52,337 nucleotides of DNA from Klebsiella pneumoniae. GTDB lineage: Bacteria > Pseudomonadota > Gammaproteobacteria > Steroidobacterales > Steroidobacteraceae. The notes under the pieces were generated by a model that did not search any database, was not told the origin of the DNA, and saw only the letters and a program-made list of their open reading frames with translations. The first letter of the stretch is position 1. Every line of letters begins with the position of its first letter. A program made the translations under genes and the position numbers. Shown one piece after another: positions 32,105 through 39,925 of this stretch. Where the stretch lies: NCBI GenBank assembly GCA_945873095.1, contig CAMCBU010000013.1:1-52337 (forward strand), read 5' to 3'.

Positions 32105-32913
32105 ACAGGTTGCTCAGCCCGACGATCTGCATCTGTTGGTTGGCGGCTCTGGTGCTGGCCTCGCCGGCGCAGGCGGCGCGCGAGCTCGTCAAAACAGGCT
32201 ACGCCCGCACCAAAGAATCCGGTCGCTTGCTGTATATCGAGTCCCACTTCGTGCGCGAGGCGGGTACGGCTGCCGAAAATCGCGTCGTGCTGTATCGCTG
32301 TGGTTTCGGCGGCCCGGTCTTCGCCCGCAAGGAGTTGAGTTACCAGAGCCAGCGACATACGCCCGATTTCAACATGACCGATACGCGTTCCGGTTATGCC
32401 GAGGGTGTGCGTCGGACGGCGCAAGGCCTGCGGGCATATTCACAGTTGAATGCCACTTCGCCGCGTCGGGAGACGACGGTGGCGTTGCGACCGAATCTGG
32501 TCATCGATGCGGGCTTCGACGATTTCGTACGTTTGAACTGGCGGGAGCTCGAGGCTGGCAAAGCCGTGAACTTTCCATTCCTCGTGCCTTCACAGCTCGA
32601 TACCTACAACTTCAAGATACGCAAACATCGCGAAGTGACCATCGAGGGCAGCACGGCGAGTGTGATTCGCTTGAATCTATCGGGTGTGTTGGCGTGGTTT
32701 ACGCCTTATATCGAAGTTTCGTATCGGCAAGCCGATCAGGTGTTGATGCGATACGAAGGGCTAACCAATATTCGTAACGCCGACGGAGAGTTACTCGAAG
32801 CTGTGATCGATTTTCCGTCGAACGAGCGACGCTTGCTGCCACAACTCGATCTCAGGGGTCCGCGGATCGAACCGTTGGTGTCACGCTGCCCTGCTGCCGT
32901 GGCCAGTTCATGA
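32101..32913 (+). CDS. Secreted protein of unknown function
   Basis: A 270-residue protein with a clear signal peptide (MNRLLSPTICICWLAALVLASPAQA) and a mature part rich in beta-strand patterns, with ESHFVREAGTAAENRVVLYRCG and RKHREVTIEGSTASVIRLNLSG. Similar secreted proteins of unknown function occur in other Gammaproteobacteria; I recognise no named domain. It is translationally coupled to the upstream membrane protein by an ATGA overlap. Its last 62 bp overlap the convergent EamA transporter, the largest antisense overlap in the window. Confidence 0.75.
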   Translation: MNRLLSPTICICWLAALVLASPAQAARELVKTGYARTKESGRLLYIESHFVREAGTAAENRVVLYRCGFGGPVFARKELSYQSQRHTPDFNMTDTRSGYAEGVRRTAQGLRAYSQLNATSPRRETTVALRPNLVIDAGFDDFVRLNWRELEAGKAVNFPFLVPSQLDTYNFKIRKHREVTIEGSTASVIRLNLSGVLAWFTPYIEVSYRQADQVLMRYEGLTNIRNADGELLEAVIDFPSNERRLLPQLDLRGPRIEPLVSRCPAAVASS

Positions 32914-33802
32914 GCACCATGCCAAGCAGCAGCACGACGGTCCCGATGATCTGCGAGCCGGTCAGTATTTCATCGAGCACCCACCAACCGAGCAGTGTCG
33001 CCACGACCGGATTGACGAAGCCGAACGTACCCACTTGCGCGGGCGAAACATTGACCGACAACCAGGCATACGCCGTATAGGCGATGCACGAACTGACGAT
33101 GGTCATGTAAGCGAGCGCAGCGAGGCCGCCGACGTTCCAAGTCCATTGCGCCAGATCGCCATGCAGGATGGCCGGAACCAACAGCATCAAGCCACCGCAG
33201 AACATTTGCAGTGCCGTGAAGCTCATCAGATCGAGCGAGGTCACGGCGTTGCGCAGATAGATCGTTCCGGCGGACCAACCGATGCAGCCGATCACGATCG
33301 TGACCGTTGGCCAAGGGCCGTATGGCCCGGTACTGCCTGGCAATGGATTGGGCCCGGGCCAAGCCACGAGCACCGTGCCGCCGAAGCCGACGGCAAGCCC
33401 GATGGCGACGCGCGGCGGAATCGCGTGGGCGCGTGCGCCGAACAAACCGATCAAGGGAATCCAGAATGACGACGAGACATTCAGGAGCGCTGCTTGATTC
33501 GAGGGCACGTACTGCAGCCCCCAAATGGCACCGCCATTCGACACCGCCACCGACAACAAGCCGGCGATCAGCACCGTGCGCCACTCGAGGGGCGTCAGTC
33601 GCGTCGGCGTGAGTCCGCGTCGGCGTTGGAACCAGACGGCGACGAGGCCGAGCAAGATGCCGCTGACGATGAAGCGCACCGCACCGAACAGAAACGGTGG
33701 CAGCGATGTGACACCGATCTTGGTGACGAGGTAGGTCGACCCCCAGACCAGGTAGACGATCGCAAAACACGTGACGATCGTCGCACGACGCGAGCCCGTC
33801 AC
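32852..33802 (-). CDS. EamA/DMT-family transporter
   Basis: A 316-residue inner-membrane protein with ten predicted TM segments in two EamA repeats. VYLVWGSTYLVTKIGV near the N-terminus and FGFVNPVVATLLGWWVLDEIL near the end are typical. Members export amino acids or metabolites; the substrate is unknown. The start is GTG at 33802 (VTGSRRATIVTCF), which overlaps the OPT stop by 4 nt (GTGA); the longer frame lies inside the OPT gene. It is the last gene of the tat-POT-OPT series. Confidence 0.9.
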   Translation of the reverse strand: MTGSRRATIVTCFAIVYLVWGSTYLVTKIGVTSLPPFLFGAVRFIVSGILLGLVAVWFQRRRGLTPTRLTPLEWRTVLIAGLLSVAVSNGGAIWGLQYVPSNQAALLNVSSSFWIPLIGLFGARAHAIPPRVAIGLAVGFGGTVLVAWPGPNPLPGSTGPYGPWPTVTIVIGCIGWSAGTIYLRNAVTSLDLMSFTALQMFCGGLMLLVPAILHGDLAQWTWNVGGLAALAYMTIVSSCIAYTAYAWLSVNVSPAQVGTFGFVNPVVATLLGWWVLDEILTGSQIIGTVVLLLGMVLMNWPRQQGSVTPTVRSADP

Positions 33803-35754
33803 GATTTGGCTGACGGATCCGCGGTCATCGCCGTCTTGAAGAGCAGGGCTGCCAACGCGGCGAGAACCACGAGGCCGAGCCACTCACCGAAATGCCACAG
33901 CGAGGGCAATGCCAGCACGTCCGCGGAACCGGAGGTGACGATCGGCACGGCGATGGCGATACCCATCAAGGCCTCACCCGTGATCATGCCAGCTGCGAAC
34001 AATAGGCCCTTGCGATGCCGACGTTCGATTTCGGCCGCCTCGAGACCTTGGCGACGCAGGCGTCGCTCGGCCACCCAGGCCAGCAGACCGCCCAAGAAAA
34101 TCGGCGTCATCAACTCGAGTGGCAGATAGATCCCGACGGCGACGGCGAGCACCGGTGTGCGGAACGACGAACCCCGAGCTTTCAAAATTTCATCGAGCAC
34201 GATGATGCCGACGCCGATGACAGCACCGCCGGCGATCATGTCCCAAGGCAACTGCCCACCGAAGAGACCTTTCGATACCGAGGCCATCAAGGTCGCTTGC
34301 GGTGCCAACAGCGGATTTGGATGCGCCTCGCTCGGCACACCAATCCCGTAAGCCTGCGCGAGCAAATTCAACACCGGCGCCATGACGAGCGCGCTGCTCG
34401 CTGCGCCGATGCCCAGCATCACCTGTTGACGCCAAGGCGTTGCGCCGACGATGTAGCCACACTTGAGATCTTGCAAGTTATCGCCCGCGATGCAGGCGGC
34501 GCAGCAGACGACGGCGCCGATCATGATGGCCGCGATGGGGCCCGCTTCACTGTCTTTACCCATCAACACCAACAGCACGACCGCAGAAAAGAGGATCGTG
34601 GCGATGGTGATACCCGAGACCGGATTGTTGGATGAGCCGACAAGACCTGCCATGTAAGCCGAGACCGAACAGAACAAGAAGCCTGTGACGATCATGATGA
34701 TGGTCATCGGCAGACTGACGGCCAGTGATCCCACGATGGCCTGATAGAGCGCCCAGAGCGGTAACGTGAACAACAGGATGCCGAGTAACACGGACTTCAT
34801 CGGCAGGTCTTGTTCGGTATGGGCGATCACTGCTCCGGCAGCGCTCGCGCGTGCTGCGGCAAGCCCGCTGCGCACGCCCGACAACAAAGAATGACGCAAT
34901 GACACGAGCGCCCAGATCCCACCGACCAACATGGCACCGACACCGAGATAGCGAATTTGCTTCGACCAGATGAAGCCCGCGAGATCTTCGGGGTCGAGAC
35001 CGGCCGCCGCTTGCGCGAGTTCTGCCTGTTGCGGCAAGACGTTGGCGACGTAGTAGGGGATCGCAATATTCCACGAAAGCATCGCACCGGCGAGCACCAC
35101 GATGCCGACGTTCAGACCGACGATGTAACCGACACTCAATAAGGCGGGCGAGAGATTCGTCCCAAAGAAAGCGAGGTACTTGCCCGCGAATCCTGCGCTC
35201 GCGGCAGTGTCGGGGATCAGGCGCAATCCGCTACCGGCCGCGAGTTTGGCAAATGCGCCACCGAGTGCGCCGACACCCAGAATGCGGATCCCCTGCGACG
35301 GATTTTCGCCCGCTTTCAACACTTCCGCGGCAGCCTGACCTTCGGGAAACGCCAATTTTTGATCGACGATGAGCGCGCGGCGCAACGGCACCGAAAACAA
35401 CACGCCGAGCAAACCGCCAAGACCCGCGATCGCGAGCACCCAGCTGTAGCGGAAGTCTTGCCAGAAGCCGAGGATCACGAGTGCCGGAATCGTGAAGATC
35501 ACGCCCGAGGCGATCGAGGAACCGGCCGATGCACCCGTTTGCACGATGTTGTTTTCCAGGATACCGCCGCCGCCCAACAGGCGTAGCACCGCCATGGAAA
35601 CGACCGCGGCCGGAATCGCCGAAGCGATCGTCATGCCGGCAAACAAACCGAGGTAGGTGTTCGCCGCGGCGAGAATCATCGCGAGCACGATCGCCAGAGC
35701 GACCGCGCGCAACGTCAGCTGCGGCGGCAGCGTCGTCCCTTCGGGCGTGCTCAC
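33799..35754 (-). CDS. OPT-family oligopeptide transporter
   Basis: A 651-residue polytopic protein with about 14-16 TM segments. It begins VSTPEGTTLPPQLTLRAVAL, and the core contains IVQTGASAGSSIASGVIFTIPAL, FPEGQAAAEVLKAGE, SSNNPVSGITIATIL and GDNLQDLKCGYIVGATPW, hallmarks of the bacterial OPT family (EspB/PrtE group). It imports oligopeptides or metal-peptide complexes, probably driven by protons. The GTG start at 35754 overlaps the POT stop by 4 nt. Confidence 0.93.
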   Translation of the reverse strand: MSTPEGTTLPPQLTLRAVALAIVLAMILAAANTYLGLFAGMTIASAIPAAVVSMAVLRLLGGGGILENNIVQTGASAGSSIASGVIFTIPALVILGFWQDFRYSWVLAIAGLGGLLGVLFSVPLRRALIVDQKLAFPEGQAAAEVLKAGENPSQGIRILGVGALGGAFAKLAAGSGLRLIPDTAASAGFAGKYLAFFGTNLSPALLSVGYIVGLNVGIVVLAGAMLSWNIAIPYYVANVLPQQAELAQAAAGLDPEDLAGFIWSKQIRYLGVGAMLVGGIWALVSLRHSLLSGVRSGLAAARASAAGAVIAHTEQDLPMKSVLLGILLFTLPLWALYQAIVGSLAVSLPMTIIMIVTGFLFCSVSAYMAGLVGSSNNPVSGITIATILFSAVVLLVLMGKDSEAGPIAAIMIGAVVCCAACIAGDNLQDLKCGYIVGATPWRQQVMLGIGAASSALVMAPVLNLLAQAYGIGVPSEAHPNPLLAPQATLMASVSKGLFGGQLPWDMIAGGAVIGVGIIVLDEILKARGSSFRTPVLAVAVGIYLPLELMTPIFLGGLLAWVAERRLRRQGLEAAEIERRHRKGLLFAAGMITGEALMGIAIAVPIVTSGSADVLALPSLWHFGEWLGLVVLAALAALLFKTAMTADPSAKS

Positions 35755-37280
35755 TTCGTCTGGCCCTGCGCCTGGCCCTGGGTCTCGCCCGTGAGTTTCT
35801 TGAGCCAGGGTGAGGTGACGATGAGCAACAAGCCGGCGCCACCTGCGATGAAGCACATTTGCAGGAACTGCGCGGGCATGGCGGTGGCGTCACCGCTGCC
35901 GACATGACCGCCGATGAGACCCGCGAGCGCATTACCGACGGCAGCGCCCAAGAACCAAGTACCCATCATCTGACCTTGATAACGCTTCGGCGAGAGCTTC
36001 GTGACGTTCGACAGACCGACCGGTGACAGACACAACTCACCGAAGGTGTGCAGCATGTAGGTGAGCAGCAGCCAAGTCGGTGCAACTTGCCCGCCCGACG
36101 ACACGACGAGCTGCGCCGCCCACATCATCACGAGAAAGCCGAAGCCGAGCAGCAGCAGAGCAAGACCGAACTTGGCGGGCGATGATGGATCGAGATGGCG
36201 CTTGCCGAGCGCAACCCACAACCATGCAAAGAACGGCGCGAAGATCACGACGAAAATCGGATTAGCGGACTGGTACCACGCCGCTGGATGTTCGCCATCC
36301 GCGAACAGGTGGCCGAGCCAGGATCGATCGGTGTAGTCCTGTGCGAAGAGATTGAACGTGGTCGCTGCTTGCTCGAAGCCCGCCCAAAACAGTGCTGCGC
36401 ACAGAAAGAAGACGGCAATCATCAAGACGCGCTTCTTTTCGTCGCCGTCGAGACCGCCGAGCAACAACACCCAAGCAAAGAACAGAAAGCCGAGGGCGAC
36501 CATGCCCGTCGCGAACGCCTGTGCGAGACCCGTGATGGTCACCGGGATGACGCCGGTGTAGAGCAGCGCGGTCAACACGCCGACGAGCGCTCCACCTAGA
36601 CCGAGCCACGTCCAACCACTCTTGCGTTCGGCGTCGCTCACGTCTTGCGGCGGCAAGCCGGCATCGCCGAGGTAGTGCTCGGTCATGCGGTATTGCAGGA
36701 CACCGATGAGCATCGCAGCACCGGCGCAGAAGAAACCGGCACGCCAGTTCCAGGACTCACCGATGGTGCCTGCGATGAACGGTGCGAGCAGTGCACCGAG
36801 ATTGATACCCATGTAGAAGATCGAGAAGCCCGCATCGCGTCGCGCGCCGGACTGACCCTCGTAGAGCGCACCGACGATGGCTGAAATATTCGGCTTGAGC
36901 AAACCCACGCCGATGACGATGGTGGCGAGCCCGAGATAGAATACGGCCGGGCCAGCAGGAATGGCCAGCAGGAAGTTGCCCGCCGCGATGAAGATGCCGC
37001 CCCAATACACGGCGCGTCTTTGACCGATCAGTCGATCAGCGATCCAGCCCCCCGGTAGCGAGAACAGGAACACGGCTCCCGTGTAGAGACCGTAGATCGC
37101 CCCGGCGGTTTCGCGATCCATGCCGAAACCGGGGTTGGCGTCGCTCGTCGCCGCGACGAGGAACAGCACGAGCAGCGCGCGCATGCCGTAATACGTGAAG
37201 CGTTCGAAGAATTCGGTCATGAACAGGGTGGCAAGACCCCGTGGGTGGCCGAGAAAGGTTTTTTCGTTAGTGTTATTCAT
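35751..37280 (-). CDS. POT-family proton-dependent peptide transporter
   Basis: A 509-residue, 14-TM MFS transporter for di- and tripeptides. MTEFFERFTYYGMRALLVLFLV is the POT signature near the N-terminus, with ExxER-like proton-coupling residues; FSIFYMGINLGALLAPFIAG and FGELCLSPVGLSNVTKLSPKRYQG are further conserved blocks. The ATG at 37280 overlaps the tatC stop by 4 nt; the longer frame to 37667 is a shadow of tatC. Translational coupling of two peptide transporters to tatC is unusual. Confidence 0.95.
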   Translation of the reverse strand: MNNTNEKTFLGHPRGLATLFMTEFFERFTYYGMRALLVLFLVAATSDANPGFGMDRETAGAIYGLYTGAVFLFSLPGGWIADRLIGQRRAVYWGGIFIAAGNFLLAIPAGPAVFYLGLATIVIGVGLLKPNISAIVGALYEGQSGARRDAGFSIFYMGINLGALLAPFIAGTIGESWNWRAGFFCAGAAMLIGVLQYRMTEHYLGDAGLPPQDVSDAERKSGWTWLGLGGALVGVLTALLYTGVIPVTITGLAQAFATGMVALGFLFFAWVLLLGGLDGDEKKRVLMIAVFFLCAALFWAGFEQAATTFNLFAQDYTDRSWLGHLFADGEHPAAWYQSANPIFVVIFAPFFAWLWVALGKRHLDPSSPAKFGLALLLLGFGFLVMMWAAQLVVSSGGQVAPTWLLLTYMLHTFGELCLSPVGLSNVTKLSPKRYQGQMMGTWFLGAAVGNALAGLIGGHVGSGDATAMPAQFLQMCFIAGGAGLLLIVTSPWLKKLTGETQGQAQGQTK

Positions 37281-38035
37281 GCAGTCTCCCCCGCATCTGT
37301 TCTGCGCATGCGATTCATCAGACGAGCCATCACGATGCCCCCTTCGTAGAGAAGATACATCGGGACAGCCATGATGGTTTGCGAGATGGCATCCGGCGGC
37401 GTCAACAGCGCCGCGATGACGAAAATGCCGATCAATACATAGCCGCGTATCTCCGCGAGCTTCTCGACTTTCATGAGACCGGTGAGCACCAGCAGCACGA
37501 CCACGACGGGTACTTCGAAAGCAAGACCGAAACACAGGAACATCGTCAGTACGAAGTCCATGTAACTGGTGATGTCCGTCATCATGCGTACGCCTGCCGG
37601 GGTCGTATTCGCAAAGAATTCGAACATCACCGGGAAGACCACGAAATAGGCGAACGCGATACCGCAATAAAAGAGCACGATCGATGATGCCAGCAGCGGG
37701 AAAGCGAAGCGTTTCTCATGCTTGTAAAGACCGGGTGCGACGAATGCCCAGACTTGATAGAGCACGTACGGCATGGCGAGGAACAGCCCAACGAAAAAGG
37801 CCAGCTTGAATGGCGTCATGAAGGGCGAGATGACGCTGGTGGCAATCAACGAAGAGTCTTTGGGCAACTGGGCGATCAGCGGCGTGGCCACGAACGTGAA
37901 CACCTCGTTGGCGAAGAATGCCAACGGCACAAACATGACGATCACGGCGATGAATGCACGCAGCAAACGATCGCGCAACTCGAGCAGGTGCGAGATCAGC
38001 GTGCCTTCGGCGAGTTGTTCCGAGTTGTCACTCAT
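37277..38035 (-). CDS. tatC: Sec-independent protein translocase TatC
   Basis: The multi-spanning twin-arginine signal receptor. 252 residues, six TM. The N-terminal region MSDNSEQLAEGTLISHLLELRDRLLRAF holds the conserved HLLELR; FVAPGLYKHEKRF is the conserved loop after TM2. It overlaps tatB by 4 nt and the POT gene by 4 nt. The Tat-type amidase at 13799-15400 is a likely substrate. Confidence 0.97.
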   Translation of the reverse strand: MSDNSEQLAEGTLISHLLELRDRLLRAFIAVIVMFVPLAFFANEVFTFVATPLIAQLPKDSSLIATSVISPFMTPFKLAFFVGLFLAMPYVLYQVWAFVAPGLYKHEKRFAFPLLASSIVLFYCGIAFAYFVVFPVMFEFFANTTPAGVRMMTDITSYMDFVLTMFLCFGLAFEVPVVVVLLVLTGLMKVEKLAEIRGYVLIGIFVIAALLTPPDAISQTIMAVPMYLLYEGGIVMARLMNRMRRTDAGETA

Positions 38036-38400
38036 CCGCGCGGCGGATCATCCGGGTGGCGATCGATCGGGTGGCGATCGATCGGGGCAGCGGCTGCGGT
38101 GCTGTCGCCCGCACTCTCACCGGCGGCGGCGCTAGGGGCGGCAGACTCGGGCTCGACATCGGGCTCGCTGGTCGGCGAGATCGAGTTCGTCGCGTTGGTT
38201 GCGCTCGTTTGCTGGCTTTGGCGACGCGCGGTTTCCTGCGCTTCGATTTCAAGTTGTTCGCGGAATTGCCGCGCCATCGCGCGAGCGCGACCCATCCAGC
38301 GGCCGATCTCGCCAACGACCTTGGGGAGTTTTTCCGGGCCGAGCACGAGCAGCGCGAGCCCCATGATCAGCAGCAGTTCGCTGAAACCGACTTCGAACAT
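38032..38400 (-). CDS. tatB: Sec-independent protein translocase TatB
   Basis: A 122-residue Tat subunit: N-terminal TM (MFEVGFSELLLIMGLALLVLGPEKLP, with the Glu8 typical of TatB), an amphipathic helix (GEIGRWMGRARAMARQFREQL) and a long Ser/Ala/Pro-rich tail. A tandem 15-bp repeat near the end encodes the doubled IDRHP. It follows tatA by 33 nt and overlaps tatC by 4 nt. Confidence 0.93.
   Translation of the reverse strand: MFEVGFSELLLIMGLALLVLGPEKLPKVVGEIGRWMGRARAMARQFREQLEIEAQETARRQSQQTSATNATNSISPTSEPDVEPESAAPSAAAGESAGDSTAAAAPIDRHPIDRHPDDPPRG
38054..38083. repeat. Tandem 15-bp repeat in tatB
   Basis: GGGTGGCGATCGATC occurs twice back to back (38054-38068 and 38069-38083). It adds five in-frame residues (IDRHP twice) to the unstructured TatB tail, so slippage here would not shift the frame. 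Confidence 0.85.
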
Positions 38401-38433
38401 ATGGACAGCCTGGCCCGCAGTCGGCGGGCAGCC

Positions 38434-38685
38434 TCAGCCGTTCCGGTCGGCGGGCTTCTGGTCGTTCGTGGTGGGTGCCGTCTTGGCGGTGTCGCCAAAA
38501 TCGGCATCGGCCGAGTCCTGCTTGATCTGTTTCAAGCTCTCGGTCGCATCGCCATCGTCCATGCCTTTCTTGAAGCCGCGTACCGCAGCACCCAAGTCTG
38601 AACCGATGCTGCGCAATTTTTTGGCGCCAAACACCAACAGGACCACCAACAAAATGATGATCAGTTCGCGCATTCCGATTCCCAT
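38434..38685 (-). CDS. tatA: Sec-independent protein translocase TatA
   Basis: A pore-forming Tat subunit of 83 residues: [24 protein letters not shown] (TM with the FGxxKLP-like hinge), amphipathic helix [15 protein letters not shown], then an acidic tail. It lies 60 nt downstream of dtd and 33 nt upstream of tatB. An alternative start at the second Met would drop four residues. Confidence 0.94.
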   Translation of the reverse strand: MGIGMRELIIILLVVLLVFGAKKLRSIGSDLGAAVRGFKKGMDDGDATESLKQIKQDSADADFGDTAKTAPTTNDQKPADRNG

Positions 38686-38745
38686 GACGACCTCGCGAAA
38701 CCAGCGTATTCAGGAAAACCCGATGATAGGCCAAACCAGCTCGGG

Positions 38746-39207
38746 TTAGACGGAAACTTCCGCCGATTCGCCCACCTGCAACCAGAATGTCACCGGCCCT
38801 TCGTTCACGAGCGCCACCGACATGTCGGCGCCGAACTGGCCGGTTTGGACCGTGGGATGGGCTTGGCGGGCCAGCCCACAGAGGTGATCAAAGAGTGCGG
38901 CTGCCCGTGCGGGTGGCGCGGCCGTGCTGAAGCCCGGACGGTTGCCCTTGCGGGTGTCGGCGGCGAGCGTGAATTGCGGCACGAGCAGCAGACCGCCGCC
39001 GGTGTCCGTCAACGAGCAGTTCATGCGACCCGCCGCGTCGGGGAATACCCGGTAGGCGATCAGCCGTTGGAGTAACCGCTCTGCGGTCGATTCGGTATCG
39101 GCGGGCTGAACGCCGATCAGAGCGAGCATTCCGCCCTCGATCGCCCCGATTCGCTGGCCGGCCACGGTCACGCTGGCAGAGGAGACTCGTTGGATCAGGG
39201 CGATCAT
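38746..39207 (-). CDS. dtd: D-aminoacyl-tRNA deacylase
   Basis: Removes D-amino acids and misacylated glycine from tRNA. 153 residues (E. coli 145). It starts MIALIQRVSSASVTVAGQRIG and has the cross-subunit Gly-Pro motif NEGPVTFWLQV. The canonical SQxTL motif is PQFTL here (LLLVPQFTLAADT), a Ser to Pro change seen in the sequence; its effect is unknown. dtd may lead the dtd-tatABC transcript. Confidence 0.94.
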   Translation of the reverse strand: MIALIQRVSSASVTVAGQRIGAIEGGMLALIGVQPADTESTAERLLQRLIAYRVFPDAAGRMNCSLTDTGGGLLLVPQFTLAADTRKGNRPGFSTAAPPARAAALFDHLCGLARQAHPTVQTGQFGADMSVALVNEGPVTFWLQVGESAEVSV

Positions 39208-39307
39208 GTGGGTGCGTCAGCGACGGTCGCGGTGGTAATTCTGGGCGCGAAACCTTAACATTCCGGCCGGTTTTACGCTTGAATCGTGCAGTTTTCAGGG
39301 GGTTGCG

Positions 39308-39922
39308 GTGACGAAGTTCGTTCTGGCGCTGTCTTTGGTTGCGGCCTCGGTATTTTCTTCCGCGTGGGCGCAAACGGCAGATGCCGAGCGCGGCGCCCGT
39401 CTCGCCTACACCTGCCTGGGTTGCCACGGCATTCCGAACTACAAAAATGCGTATCCGAATTACCGCGTGCCGAAATTGCGCGGGCAGCATCCGGAATATT
39501 TGGTGATCGCCCTGCAGGCCTACCGCAGCGGCGAGCGCAGTCACGCCACCATGCACGCCAATGCGTCGTCGTGGAGCGACCAAGATCTGGTCGACATGGC
39601 CGCCTTCCTCGCAGGCCCGGTCGTCGCGGCGGCCGCAACGCCGAAGCCGGTCGGCAAAGCCCCTGACGCCGCTGCCACTTGCGTGGCCTGTCATGGCACC
39701 GATGGCGTCGGCATCACGCCGCAATACCCGACGCTCGCGGCCCAGCATGCCGATTACATCGAGCGCGCCTTGACCGACTACAAAAAGGGCGGTCGCAAGA
39801 ACGCCATCATGGCGGGATTTGCCGCGCAGTTGTCGGCGCAGGACATCAAAGCACTCGCCGCATACTACGCAGCGCAGCGACCGGGTCTCGCCACATCGCT
39901 GCGCCCGACGCCGAAGAAATAA
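39308..39922 (+). CDS. Cytochrome c4 (dihaem)
   Basis: A 204-residue periplasmic electron carrier with two c-type haems. A signal peptide (MTKFVLALSLVAASVFSSAWA) precedes CLGCH at 36-40 and CVACH at 125-129. Likely axial Met ligands are M82 (HATMHAN) and M168 (KNAIMAGF). The two halves are similar cytochrome c domains, the c4 pattern. The start is GTG at 39308 with GGGGG upstream. It passes electrons to terminal oxidases. It converges on the S9 peptidase with only 3 nt between stops. Confidence 0.92.
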   Translation: MTKFVLALSLVAASVFSSAWAQTADAERGARLAYTCLGCHGIPNYKNAYPNYRVPKLRGQHPEYLVIALQAYRSGERSHATMHANASSWSDQDLVDMAAFLAGPVVAAAATPKPVGKAPDAAATCVACHGTDGVGITPQYPTLAAQHADYIERALTDYKKGGRKNAIMAGFAAQLSAQDIKALAAYYAAQRPGLATSLRPTPKK

Positions 39923-39925
39923 CGC

